Positions 20,128 through 32,190 of a stretch of DNA of 64,000 nucleotides are shown here, piece by piece. Each line of letters starts with the position of its first letter. Within the stretch, counting starts at the first letter, position 1. The notes under the pieces were generated by a model that was not told the DNA's origin, did not search any database, and saw only the letters and a list, made by a program, of their open reading frames with translations. Both the position numbers and the translations under genes were made by a program. The DNA is from Cerrena zonata (Eukaryota; Basidiomycota; Agaricomycetes; Polyporales; Cerrenaceae), in contig JASBNA010000018.1 of NCBI GenBank assembly GCA_038087015.1, forward strand, positions 656,414-720,413, read 5' to 3'.

Positions 20128-23100
20128 TTTTGCAGGCCTTCATCACTGAGGACATCAACCAGAAGTGCAGGGTTGAGTCTGGCAACTCCTCTGTTGCCTC
20201 TGCCCTCTCTGCAAGCGTTGTTTCGACCGCTGTCTGCGCATTCTGCTCGCTCCCGGCCATTCCATCGATTCCTGCTTCCGCTTTCGTGAGGCCAAGGCTT
20301 CTGCATCGAAGGAGGCCCAGGAGAAGCGTCAGAAGCGTCAGGAAGGTGGCAGAAAGCGTCCCCAGAAGGCCAACATCGCCCAGGACCAGCAGACACCCTC
20401 TGCTTCGGTCCAGGAGGTCCAGGAGTTTGCTAGCAGTGCAAGTGCTTCCTCTGACCCCTCCTTGCTCTTAGAGATTCACCCCTAGATGTTGTTGCTGATG
20501 CTTTGTGGACTGCAGACACAGGGGCTACTTCTCATATGACCCCCATTGTCACTGGCTTTGCAATTACAAGCCCTTTCGCACTCCCATTCGCCTTGCCAAC
20601 AACACCATCATCTTCAGTGCTGGAGTGGGGTCTTGTATGCTTTACACTGTGTTCTGAGGGGTCGAGATTGCGTCCTGTAGAGTTTAGTCGCATTCTGTAC
20701 ATCCCAATATTGAAAACCAACCTCCTCTCTATCCTATATCTCATTAGAATACATTCCTTTCATATGCACATTTACAATAACTGAATGGACTTCAAACTGC
20801 ATAGGCAGCCCGCATTTTTTGCTCCCATTGACTCCAACAATATCGCTTTCCTTGCTGGAGATGTCATCCCTCTCAGCTCCTTTGAAAATGCTGCCCTTGC
20901 CTCCACTCTGCCTCTCAGCCTATCCTTCTGGCATTGTTGACTAGCTCACCACAACATTGACGGTGTTAAAGCTTTTTCTTATCTACCAGAAACTGGCCAC
21001 TGGAATCACCATCCACTCTGAGGATGTTCCTGACCCCATCTGCGAGCCTTGTCTAGCCGGCAAGATGCATGCCAATCCCTTCCCCTCGTTGACCACAGAG
21101 CTCTCTTCTGCTTGTGAAGTTGTCCATTCTGACCTCCATAGTCCCCTAGATGTCCAGACCTTTGGTGATTATCGCTATTGGGTCACCTACATTGATGGGA
21201 AGTATAAGTACCAGGTCTCAGCAGTTTTCCATTTCAAGCTCTACCATGCCTATGTGCACAACAAAGGCCTCCAGATTGGTACTCTGCAAGATGATAAAGG
21301 TAGTGAGTACATGTTCAAGGAGATGGACCAGTACTGCATTGACCATGGCATTGTCAGGTGCCATACAACCTGGAATTGACCTCAGCAGAATGGAGTTGCT
21401 GAATGCTTCAATCGGCTCCTTTCTGAACGCATTACATGCATGCTTTCAGAATCGAATCTGCTGCATCAGTTCTGGGGTGAGACACTCCATTCCTTTGTCT
21501 ACATCATTAACTGCTGCTCAACTTCCTCCCTTCGCGGTCTTACGCCCTTTGAGGGATTCCATGGCAAGAAACCGGACCTTTCTCATCTGAGGGTGTTTGG
21601 GTGCACTGCGTATGTTCATGTGCAGAAGGACAAGCATGTGGCTCTAGGGCCTCACATGGAGAAATGTGTGTTTATTGGCTACCCGGATGGTTACAAGGGC
21701 TGGAAGTTCTACAATCTGACAATGAGGAAGGTAGTTATCTCAGAGCATGCTGAATTTGATGAACACTTCTACCCAGGTCTCAAAAAGTCAATTTCTTCAC
21801 CCCTGCCCTCCCAAGCTGTCTCTGACACTCCTGCATCATCCACTTCATCCCATCCTGCTTCCTCTGTGATGCCTTGGTTCTCGGATGATGATGTGCCAGT
21901 GTCTCATTCTGGGGGGGAGGTTCTTGAGCCTCCCTTGCAACCGGCTCCTGAGCAGAATAACCCTGCTGTCCCACCGCATCCAGCTCTTCCACTCGCTCCT
22001 GACATCGCCCCTGCACTCCCAGAGCCTCAGGACAACAGACCGCTTGCCCAAAGACGTCCACAGCGCTCTCACATCCAGTCTTGTCCCTCTGGCCTCCCTG
22101 CTGCTGCTGCCCCTCATGTCGCTTCCAACTCTCCCTTGCCTTCTCCAGGCCCTGCACCTCACTCTCCTTTGCTACCTGCCTCACCAGAGCCTCAGGATCC
22201 ACCTCCTGCACGTCGCACAGGCAGATTAAATGCAGGCAAGCCCCCTGGTGACTGGTGGAAACTTCGCTCTCCATCTCCTGCTGACACTGATTCTGAGCCT
22301 GAGGATGATGATCCTGAGATCGCATTTGCTGCCTCCAGCGGTGATGCTGATCCTTTGTCCTTTGTAGAGGCTATGAAGCGTCCTGAGGCCTCTCAGTGGT
22401 GTGAAGCAGCACTCACAGAATTCAACAATCTCGTCGCAAATGGCACTTGGGAGACTTGTCCTCTTCCTGCTGGAAAGCAAGCTATTGGGTGCAAATGGGT
22501 GTTCAACACAAAGCCGCATGCAGACGGCTCCCTGGAGCGGTACAAGGCCAGACTCGTCGCCAAGGGCTATAACCAATGCCCTTGGTATGACTATGTCGAA
22601 ACCTTTGCCCCCACAGTGCGGATGGCAACAATTAGGATGGTTTTGGCTCTTGCTGCCACTGAGGACCTTGAGCTGCACTCTCTGGACATTTCTCAGGCAT
22701 TCATCAACGGTGATTTGGACACTGAGATCTACATGCAGCAGCCTGAGGGCTTCCAGAGCGGTGGTGAGGGCCATGTCCTTCGCCTTGTCAAGGCCTTGTA
22801 TGGTCTCAAACAGGCAGGTCGACTCTGGAACCAGAAACTCCATTCTACCCTTGATTCCCTTGGTTTTGCACGTCTCAAGTCAGATTCCTCTGTCTATGTC
22901 TATGCCAAGGACGAGGTGCGCATCATCATCCCCATTTTCATCGACGATATCACCATTGCTGCAACATCTAAGGCCTCTATCGACCAGACTGTCCAGGACC
23001 TCCAGAAGCCCTTCAAACTTCAAGATTTGGGTCCCACCAGCTACCTCCTAGGCATTGAGATCACCAGGGATCGTCCAAACCGTTCACTTTTACTCTCCCA

Positions 23101-23896
23101 GCATCAGTACATCATCAACATGCTTGACCGCTTTCGTTTCAGTGAGTGCAACCCCATCTCTACTCCCATGGAGCCTGGACTATGTCTCTCACCTGATCTG
23201 GGTGCTCAAACACCTCAGGAAAGTGCAGAGATGACCGCTTTGCCCTACATCAATGCTGTGGATGCTCTGATGTATCTGGCCACCTGTACTCATCCAGACA
23301 TTGCCTACACTGTCTCCCAGCTTGCTCACTTTAACTCTAATCCAGGGAGGGCACACTGGCAGGCTATAAAGTACCTCTTTTGCTATCTGAAGGGCACCAT
23401 GGATCTTCGCCTCACCTACAGGCCTGGAGATTGCTCTGAGCTTTTTCAGGTCTACTCTGATGCTGACCATGCTGGTGAGAAGCCCAAGATGCTATCTGAT
23501 CAAGATTGGCTCTGGAGTGGTTGACTGGTCCTCTAAGCTGCAGCCCATAGTTGCTTTATTGACCACAGAGGCTGAGTACATTGCTGCATGTGAGGCTGGC
23601 AAGGAAATCCTCTGGATGCATCACCTGCTTGATGAACTTGGCTACTCCCTTCCATCTTCCTCCACCCTCTTCATCGACAACCTCAGTGCTGTCAGTATTG
23701 CCAAAAACCCTGAGCACCATGGTTGAATGAAACACCTTGACTTGCGCTACCACTGGCTGAAGGACACTGTTGAAAGCAGTCTCATTGCGCCTACACACCT
23801 TGCTGGAGTGCTGATGCCTGCTAACATGCTGACCAAGTCCCTGCCTTGAGCCAAGGTTGAGGAATTCCGGTCTATGATGGGTTTGGAGTGACACTG
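20128..23896 (+). pseudogene. Broken copia gag-pol, copy 3
   Basis: Protein similarity to the intact polyprotein runs across zinc knuckle, protease, integrase, RT and RNase H. A one-base loss near 20252 shifts the frame through the zinc knuckle. CGA codons of the intact copy are TGA at about 20782, 20938, 21377 and 23847, and a TGA replaces CGT near 23724. A deletion of about 17 bases near 23491 disrupts RNase H. The longest surviving frame is 21440-23524 (694 codons: end of integrase, linker, RT with FIDD intact). Arginine losses (for example R to C, H or Q) are widespread. Not functional. Confidence 0.93.
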
Positions 23897-23936
23897 GGTC
23901 CAGGGGGAATTTCAGAGGTGCAACATCAAGGGGGAG

Positions 23937-24322
23937 TGTTAAACTTCGTATTTTGGTGATGTTCCACCTTATCTATTCTATCTTTTGACTTCATAAACAG
24001 ACTCTGTAGACACTCAGCTTCCAGTAGCACTTTTCCCCTTCGCTCTAGCTTCAGTATTTAGTGCTCCACCCAATGCAGGGTAGACTTGTGTTTCATTTCA
24101 CTTTTCTTCGCTTATTGCCGAGCCTTCAACGCTTAACTTGGCTATAGCTGAGTTCTCCTTCCTATCTAGTATGTCTGGTCGCTTTCAGGGCTCTCTAACT
24201 GCTCTCATTGTGTTCCAGGCAAGTATTGTAATTCCCTCTCAATAAACTGCTCTCATTGTGTTCCAGAGCATTTGTGTGCCCCCCAGGTCGATCTATTCCC
24301 TGGTTTGAGTCACCCTTTAACA
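23937..24322 (+). repeat. 3' LTR of copia copy 3
   Basis: A full-length LTR with TG...CA borders, preceded by the AAGGGGGAG polypurine tract. It carries many CpG-decay differences from the young LTR. Confidence 0.93.
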
Positions 24323-24410
24323 AAAATAGTGAACTATACCTAACAGCCCAAGTCTCACTGCAACAATCTACTTTGTACTTTGTCAAGTCTTCTCTACTTT
24401 TACTTCACCA

Positions 24411-26619
24411 TGTCTCCACACTCCGCTCAACTCAATGCCAGTCTATGGTCTCATGGACAAGCTCATATGCTCGTTAATGGGCAATAGGTTCCTGCTGGAC
24501 CAGGATCCATGCCTAACATGATAGCAAGCATGAAGTTTCACTGCCTCTTTATAGCGTGATGATATTAATACATTAATAACAGTCATACCCTCCCCCCAGT
24601 GGTCCTACCACTCCTGCTATAGGGAGTACCCATGCCCCTTCACTGGTATGTTTAATTTGAATGTTTGTTAGTTTTTCCTTACTCATTACATCGCTTCAGA
24701 TGCCATTTCCAGTCTATACTCCAGCCTATCTCCATCCTGTAAGTATCTATATCACCTACTGTGTATTAGTATACTAATCATCTGTATATCTCAGTCAGGC
24801 TTAAACTGCTGATGCCGGGCCATCACATGTTGCTTCTTCTTCCTCCCCTCTAATCAATCCTGCCCTTCTACCATTACCTCCCATGAAACTGGAGGAAACA
24901 GCTGGTATTCTTGGCCATCTACCCACCTCAAAAGTTGCAGGTGCACGTCAGGCTGTCGATGTTGAACCCATGCTGTCGCTCAAACAAAAGCAAGGGTGAA
25001 TGGCTGGTGCGACCAATTATACTGAGGATGAAGTCTATCAACTTCTTCTGCTTGCATATGAGAAACTGCCGGTTGGGGCCAAGAGGTGAGCTCTTATTAG
25101 TGGACGGTATCACTCATGAGCAAGTACATCTGGATTCACTGCTCGAAATGATAAAGTGATCAAAAATAAATTCAAACAGGTATGAATCTCCATCTCAATG
25201 CATGGATATATACTCACATACATATCAGCTTGTGAAGACGACTAAACCGACTGGGGTAGGTAAATGTCCACCTTACATTCAGTATGTAAAGGAAATCAAT
25301 AGCTTGATTCTCAAGAAAGCTGGCATGCATGAGCTGGATGATGATGAGATTGCTGATGTAATCTCTATCAACAGTGATAGTGATGCTAGTTCTGAGTCGA
25401 GCAGTGATGAGTCTGGTCATCTCTCTCATCCTGCATCTCGTCCTACCTCTCAACTCCACATGTCCTCCCAGAAACCACTAATAGCACGTGCTGTTAAAGT
25501 TGACCAGGGGCTTCCACTGGGCCAAAAACCAGATTCTAGGCCCAACAAAAAGATGGAAAATCGGTCATAAAATGTAATGATTTTTAAGCAACTTTTCTAG
25601 CCAAAAAAATGAAATGAAATTCAAAGTTCTTACAACATTTTGTAAATACAAGAATTCAACAAAAATTTGAGGAGATATGAAGCATAAAACTATGAAATTC
25701 CACTCATAACACAGTTTTTCTATCCCAAGAACTTAAAGTTTTATATTTATTTTTTGAATACATAGAATGTTGTAAGAACTTTGACTTTTATTTTATTTTA
25801 TTGGCTGGAAAAGTTGCTTGAAAATTATTACATTTTATGACCGATTTTCTACCTTTCTATTAGGCCTAAAATTAGATTTCTGGCCTAGTGTTCCTTCTGT
25901 CAATGCACCTGCCCGATGTCCTCATGTGGGTGCCGGTCTTAAAGTTCTCTCACAAATCTCGCAGAGCTTCACACCTGCTGCTCAGGCTGCTAGAGAGCAG
26001 GCTCGTTCTGAACGATCCCTTCAAATGATGCAACTCATCACACTCAATGATCAGCTCTGTGACTTGAACACCACAAATGCTAACCTACAGAATCAACTTA
26101 CCCTCTCTGAATATGCCTGTGAGGCTGCCGAAAGACGTGCTGACTGGGCAGAACAGCGTCTTGAGGTGATGCAGATGATGCAGACATTTGAAGGTTGTAG
26201 TTGTCACATTAGACCACATATCAATTTGCCCTATAGCCGCCACTATTTTCCACTCACTTGCCAATGTCAATGACAGCTCTCTCTCTCTCCCTCACCTCGC
26301 TATAACCAAGATTCCCAATACAATATAACTTATCGGGATGGAGGCTGTGCTGTCTATTTTGCAACACCAGAGGAGGCCAATAACCTGTTCCTGGATCGCA
26401 ACCTCAGCCCAACAACCTGTATTGAACGTTTTTCACTTACTCCTGTCCATCAACCCCATCATCGCCATGATCATTGCTCTCCTGATGTTATTCATCCCTA
26501 TGGTGATGTAGACCCCTCTCGTAGTCATTTATCTACACCTCACCATGGCCAGTCTGTTGTGTTAACTCCAGTCTGTACTGCTGCTGTAGGCTTGTATCAA
26601 CTACAGGGGCATTACTAGA
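24411..26619 (+). pseudogene. DUF6818/Myb-like DNA-binding protein gene, interrupted by a MITE
   Basis: The start ATG at 24411 reads MSPHSAQLNAS. Introns with good borders are visible (for example 25180-25228). A SANT/Myb-like helical region NYTEDEVYQLLLLAYEKLPV lies near 25013-25075, followed by KTTKPTG..CPP and the acidic-Ser stretch DDDEIADVISINSDSDASSE. This order is typical of proteins I know as DUF6818. A coiled coil (QMMQLITLNDQLCDL onward, 26020-26180) and a terminal YRDGGCAVYFATPEEANN block follow. Stops near 24484, 25086 and 25113, and a 376-bp foldback MITE at 25515, inactivate it. Removing the MITE and one TTC duplication leaves the reading frame in phase. It probably guided the neighbouring transposase to the element ends. 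Confidence 0.65.
25515..25890. mobile_element. Foldback MITE family I, copy a (376 bp)
   Basis: Begins CACTGGGCCAAAAACCAG and ends GGCCTAGTG, with inverted arms of about 130 bases meeting a short AT-rich centre. A TTC triplet flanks both sides (25512-25514 and 25891-25893). It interrupts the DUF6818-like gene without coding capacity of its own. Termini and 3-bp duplication fit the CACTA/CMC superfamily. Confidence 0.9.
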
Positions 26620-26627
26620 TGTGGTAG

Positions 26628-28050
26628 TTACACATTAATATACTCTGGTACTACATGGAAAGCAGAGACCCAATCCCGTTTTCTCTGTTCAGCAAATAAC
26701 ATACCTTCAAACCCATCCCAGACCTCTGACTGATGCCCCTCACACCAAATAGGTATATACACAGATGCTATTTGGTTGATATCAACACATCTAGTATGAA
26801 GTTGATGCAATTGTGCACAAGTTTCAATAATATCTGCACAATATCCCTGGTGAGCAATGTCAAGGAGATATGGAGATGACCGAATGATCCTTAAATACAT
26901 TGCATTCCCCATTCAGCAGTTTGACAATATGAAAGTAGTTGTCGATCAAAGGCAAGTAATTGGTCAAGTTTCCATATATCACCAGGTAGCCTCTGACCAG
27001 CTTTGATGGGTGCACAGATATGATTCTCGATAGCAGATGTACTGTGGGGGAAAGCTGTATCAGCCACAAGGTAATACCCATCAGGTGTGCAATCCCTGAG
27101 CTGGTCATATATTGGCATGACAATGCGTGAATTATGCTATGAGCCGGAACAGTTGAAATGACCTCCAATGAGTGTTTCTGTATTCATATCAAGGTCAGCC
27201 AGAAGTACAGAATTAGCAATTAATATAGCATATATTGTACCTTGAGCTCCAAATACAAACACAGAACTAACAAAGTGACCATGAAGCCACCCATTATAAG
27301 TGGCATTCTCAACTTTGATATCATCACACTTGACATGGAAGATTGAGGCCATCAATACTTCCAAAAGCACCCTGAAGGAGACTGTGGTGGGATATCACAA
27401 TCTCCGAGAGCTTTTCAAATTCGTTGTACTTGGTAACTTGGTCTGGCCAGGAGATGTTAGCTTGAGGGATATCCTTGAGTGTTTTAAGGAGAATGCGAAG
27501 TGAAAATGCAATGTAGCGATTAACAGTTGAAGGGATAAGTGCAAATATTTGTTGAAGAGTAATCTTGTGCATTATCAAAGAAAGCCAATAAAGTACAAGG
27601 CCGAGGCCTCCCGCTGCATCAAGAAATTGACAATGGGGGCGTGAGACACCAGCTAAGGAAATATTGGTGTGGTCAATTGTTGATTTTTCCCAACGTTGTT
27701 TGAACCCTGAACTTAATATGAGTTCAAAGGTTCTGATGTCGATCTCCATTGTGACAATGTATGCTCGATCATTATGACCCTCTTGGAGTATTTGCCATGA
27801 TGTAGCGGTATGTGGATTAGGCAGAAGATCAGGACGGCAAAGATAGCTTTGGTGTTGAGCTTTGGTGTGGAGCTCGAGCATCCACTCAAGCTTGATGCAC
27901 TTCAACTGATCCAACGGTGATGAGAGTGGCAGCAAAGAGATAAGTATCCTCCAGCTCGTCTTCTCTCTTATCTTCCTCATCCAGCTGCCTCATTAGCTTG
28001 ACTTGAAGGTTACGAGGGCTATTGGCCATTGGTATATATAAACAAACAGT
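26628..28050 (-). pseudogene. HARBI1-like DDE transposase gene, decayed
   Basis: The minus strand reads from MANSPRNLQVKLMRQLDEED (start near 28032) through several frames. Helical N-terminal sequence precedes GSIDGLNLP (first catalytic Asp, near 27345) and NATYNGWLHGHFVSSVFVFG (near 27290). Next come DGYYLVADTAFP (second Asp, near 27060) and LLSYCQTAEWGMQ (the catalytic Glu, near 26905). The end block is INQIASVYIPIW...WDGFEGMLFAEQRKRD. All three DDE residues are identifiable, but frames change near 27330, 27120 and 26890. Some of these may be introns and others true frameshifts. The usual APGSxHD-type block after the second motif reads IANSVLLAD. Confidence 0.75.
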
Positions 28051-28307
28051 GTGATCACAAGCCTCTAGCACTGTGACTCTAAAGAGATGACTATATGCAT
28101 ACTGGCAGCTGTCTTTTGAATATCCGCTCTACTTCACAAATAATAATTTCACATTCAGCGGGGGAATAAAATTTACCAGAGGCCCTAAATATATATTCAA
28201 GCGCCGTTTTTTTACTAACTACTCTCTCCAGATCCTACAGAAAGGCAGCCATTCACAGTTTTAAACTGCATATTTTATATAAAGATCTTTTTAATTCTTG
28301 TATCTAC

Positions 28308-28394
28308 AAAATGCTGTTAGATCTTTGAATTTTATTGTGTTTTTTTGACTGAAAAAGTTACTTGAAAATCATTATGTTTTATAACTGATTTTTC
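28308..28394. repeat. Fragment of foldback MITE family I
   Basis: Matches the inner part of the right arm of family I (TTGACTGAAAAAGTTACTTG, then CATTATGTTTTATAACTGAT) and stops at TTTTTCAC, where P copy 2 starts. The terminal 35 or so bases of the MITE are missing, which implies that P inserted into, or recombined with, this MITE. Confidence 0.75.
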
Positions 28395-31300
28395 ACTTGG
28401 GAAATAGGCCAATGCTGGCAAAACATGATTCCTTCAGTGACCTTTTTATCTCTGAAAATATCTATATTAGTTAATAGCCTAGACAGTAGTTATAGACAAA
28501 ATAAACCATAATATTGCTCTTAAGACATGATCATTATTTGCTAATAATAATCCCACCTTGAGAGGAGGCATATCCATTTGAGACTAAGGATGCCATTATA
28601 GAAAGGTAGTCTCTTGCAATAGCAGCCTACACTAGATATCAGATTATATTCAACTAAGAAAAAGCACAAAAAATAGGAAAAAAATCCTTCAAGATAATAT
28701 CCAGATTACTCACACCTCACTAGTGAACTACAGGCATACCTTTGAGGAGAAATTCTGTTAAGTTAAGATAGTTGTTGAATTCTTTGAGCTATAACTTGAG
28801 TAGATTGAAAGACAGGATATGTCTTTCATCTTCAGACTCATCATTATCAGATACCTTATATACTAACTTGGCCTTCTTAGTTGGCTACTTATACACTGTT
28901 AATACAGTCTAAGTCTTTTTGTTGTAGATATATTTGTAATATTTTATATACTAGAGAAAGAGAGGTCAAGATATATCATCTGTTTTTTAATAGAGAAATA
29001 CTTATAATAGATTCCATTAAGGTATATGCTTCTTTCTATAAATGAGCATCTTTTCTCTTTGGATAAAAAGCTGACATTACAACTGAGTGTCAGAAGCATT
29101 ATTAAGTGGAAAGATTGGTAATAACATATAAATTGATGCTACATATATATCAGAGTTATCTGTCCAATCATAATACTCTGCTATCTTATCAAGGCCCATC
29201 TAAAGAGCAATAATAAAATGAGAATATCTTATCTTCTCTACTTGAGCTGACCAGAGTCTATGAAGATATTTCAAGGCAGGAATAATAACATAAAGATATG
29301 ACTTGATCTCCTGCACTTTTATCTAAGACTAAGTTTTATGCTAATATATTAGCTTAAGCTTTTTATAATTATTTGGATCATATAATTTCTCAGTTAGTTT
29401 GCAGTGGTAAACTGAATATGTAGATTTAGTGATAAGAGAGGTAGGTTTATTTCTTAAACTATGAATTATAGTGATGTATTTTATAGCTAACTGAGACAAA
29501 GAGAAGAGATATTGCTATCTTGAGAATTAGATCAAAGCTGAGAATGTGAATTGATAATGGAAATAATATCTTGAATATGGATGTCAATAGGGTGCATGCA
29601 GTTAATAGTCAATAGAATGTATATGACTAATGATTGATCAAAACTCTAATTTGAGTCTGAGCTTAATGACTTACAAAGGCCAGTCTGAGATCAAAATCTA
29701 TCCAATAAGACCTTATAAGCTATACAGAAGGCTGGGCTTGGTCAGGCCTATAGTAGATCAGGCTTGAAGGTTTGAAGGTTTGAAAAGCCCAAGCATTAGC
29801 CTGCAGATCACTATCCTAAATATCACTTTTCAGATTTATCAAGTAGAAATTACAGGTTTGATCAAATAATAATACTATGATAGTGGAGGGTAAGAGATAG
29901 GAACAAATGAAAAGCACCAGTAAAAAGAGCTTTAAAAAATAAAGCATGGTAGCAACAGAAAGGAGGTGATTTGGATAGAAACTGGGAAAGATATAGGGCC
30001 AACAAGATATGTTTTATGGGAAAAAGCAGAATATGGGATGTTTTTGAGCCTTATTTGGGGTGTTGTAGATACCAGTAGATAGAGCTCAAAAAATGGAGTA
30101 TGGTAGCAAAGAAGAGCATGTGATTTGGATAGAAACTGGGGGAGCTATTGGGAAAAGAACATATGGGATGTATATTTTGATAGAACACTGCTATATATGG
30201 TATATTTCCGACATTACATAAGTGAAAATATAGGGTATGTTGTCAGATTTCACTTTGCCAATGAGCGCTTAACACCAGCTATTATATAATCACATCAGTC
30301 CATATATGGATGTATTACAAACAAATATAGATAGATAATGACATAGTTAACTAAGCGCTCTGGGCATTATTCATTAGGTGCCTAGTTAACTATGTCATTA
30401 TTTATTTATATTTGATTGTAATGCACCTATATATGGACTGATATACTTATATAATAGCTGATATTAAGCGCCTATAGGCAAAGTGAAATTTGAGAATATA
30501 AGTTATGTCCTTGCTTATGTAATGCAGAAAACATACCATATATGGTAGTGTTCTGCCGAAATATATCCTCCATATGTTCTTTTCCTATAGCTTCCCCAGT
30601 TTTTATCCAAACCACATGCTTCCTTTTGCTACCAGGCTCCATTTTCAGAGCTCTATCCAATGGTACTCATATTACCCCAAATAAGGTTCAAAAACATCCC
30701 ATATTCTGCCTTTTCCCATAAAACATATATTGTTTATCCTATATCTCTCCCAGTTTCTATCCAAATTACCTACTTTCTTTTGCTAATAGCCTCCTTTTCT
30801 CAACCTCTATCTATTGAGACTTTCTATATAATCATCAAGTGACCTCACATTGCTACTGCCACATTCACACTATTATCTAAGCAAATAAGTACAAATTTGA
30901 TTTGATCATTATTTAATCTCTCTCTCCCCTCATATCATTTGTTCAAGTGCAGATATTACTTGCACTTAGATAGTTACACTATTTTTTTCTATCCAAGACT
31001 GCATGTCTTAAGAAAAAAAATAGCCTTATGCCAACTCCTGGCAGATCTATTTGAGGTGAGTCAGTTTTACATATCTGTCAAGTTATGCAGTGTCTATATA
31101 GAGATATTACATAAGCAAGCACAGCCAAATTATGATGTTGTGAGCTAGGCATCTTAGGACACAACACTTAGAGACCTTGTTCACTACATCTGTTTTGGCT
31201 TATTGCATATAGACTAATATGCTTACATAATAGCTAAAATAAGCACCCCCTGCAAATTGAAATTTGAGAACAAGGTATGTTTTGATTATGTAATGCAGAG

Positions 31301-31976
31301 AACATACCATATATAGCAATTCTCTATCAAAATATAGACTTATATATTATTTTCCCTATAGCTCTCCTAATTTCTATCCAAACTATATACTTCTTGTAGC
31401 TACCAGGTATCATTTTCTGAGCTCTATCTGATGGTATATACACCACTTCCAATAATATTGAAAGTGAGTCTCTGTTTTACTTTTTCTCTAAAAACATATA
31501 TTGTTTAACATATCTTTCTGTCAATTCTGATCAGATCATCTTTTTTCTACTTCTACTATGCTCTATTTCTTAGGCTCTACTCATAAACATTATTTATACA
31601 ACAATTGAGTGAGGTTAGTGTGCTATAATTTCACATCTTTGCAATTACCAGAGCTTATAGGGCCAACCCCACTCTAGGGTTTAACAAGTACCCAGTTTTC
31701 CCACACTTAACCTAAATCTCAATTTTGCTTATATCTCAATATCCTCTCTATCAACTCATTTTGCTCTTAGAAGTTGACTTATAGTATAAACTTTGAGTTG
31801 TTCTATAGTCAAGTTTTGAGAGCAAAAGATGCAGTGGTTGTGAAGATATGAGATAAACAAAATTACCTCTAAACCCTAGACTAGGGCTAGGTAGTGGTTT
31901 CATGTTACGGTACAAGCGCCCCAGCAAAGTTCAGACAAGAAAAACAATACCTTCGTACCTCAAAAATCGTAATTTT
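28395..31976 (+). repeat. P repeat, copy 2
   Basis: Collinear with 19-3599. It includes the same foldback core (centre near 30365), the same small meaningless frames, and the end TTCGTACCTCA. It is flanked on the left by a MITE I fragment and on the right by a MITE IV fragment. Confidence 0.85.
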
Positions 31977-32190
31977 TTGACTATAAAAAATCAAAAAAGA
32001 TTCAGAATTGTTATAAAATCTTCTATAGCTAAAATTTGTGTAGAGATTCTGAATTCTATGTTTCATAAAATTCTCTAACACCTCACCTATCAGGCAATTA
32101 GCTTACTAATTTATTTTTAACTACCTTAGTAACTCACTGACAGTCTGATATAACTGATAAGCTACCTTTTAGATAAGTCTTAGGGTTACT
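31970..32190. repeat. Partial foldback MITE family IV
   Basis: Related to one arm of the element at 36790-37247 (AAAAAATCAAAAAAGATTCA, ATAAAATCTTCTATAGCTAA, GACAGTCTGATATAACTGAT). Only about half the element is present and the CACTG end is missing on the P side. Confidence 0.6.

Larger units (their letters stand above)
19919..24322 (+). mobile_element. Decayed Ty1/copia copy 3, plus strand, internal deletion
   Basis: Same family as the intact element. The 5' LTR is only partial (19919-20127) and is fused directly to gag at the position equivalent to about 13936, so the 3' half of that LTR, the primer site and the Gag N terminus are deleted. The body runs to 23936 and a full 3' LTR follows (23937-24322). 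Flanking pentamers (CTTTT and AAAAT) do not match, so no target duplication survives. Differences from the intact copy are dominated by CpG transitions. Confidence 0.95.
24323..28300. mobile_element. Decayed Harbinger-type element with two convergent genes
   Basis: A Myb-like/DUF6818-like gene (plus strand, 24411-26619) faces a HARBI1-like DDE transposase gene (minus strand, 28050-26628). They end only about 10 bases apart. A DNA-binding partner plus a DDE nuclease is the classic gene pair of PIF/Harbinger elements. Termini are not recognised: copia copy 3 abuts the left and a MITE fragment the right (28308). Both genes contain stops, so the element is dead. Confidence 0.65.

Noticed and set aside
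19914..24327. Target duplication around copia copy 3
   Set aside because: Flanking pentamers CTTTT and AAAAT do not match; the 5' side is rearranged.
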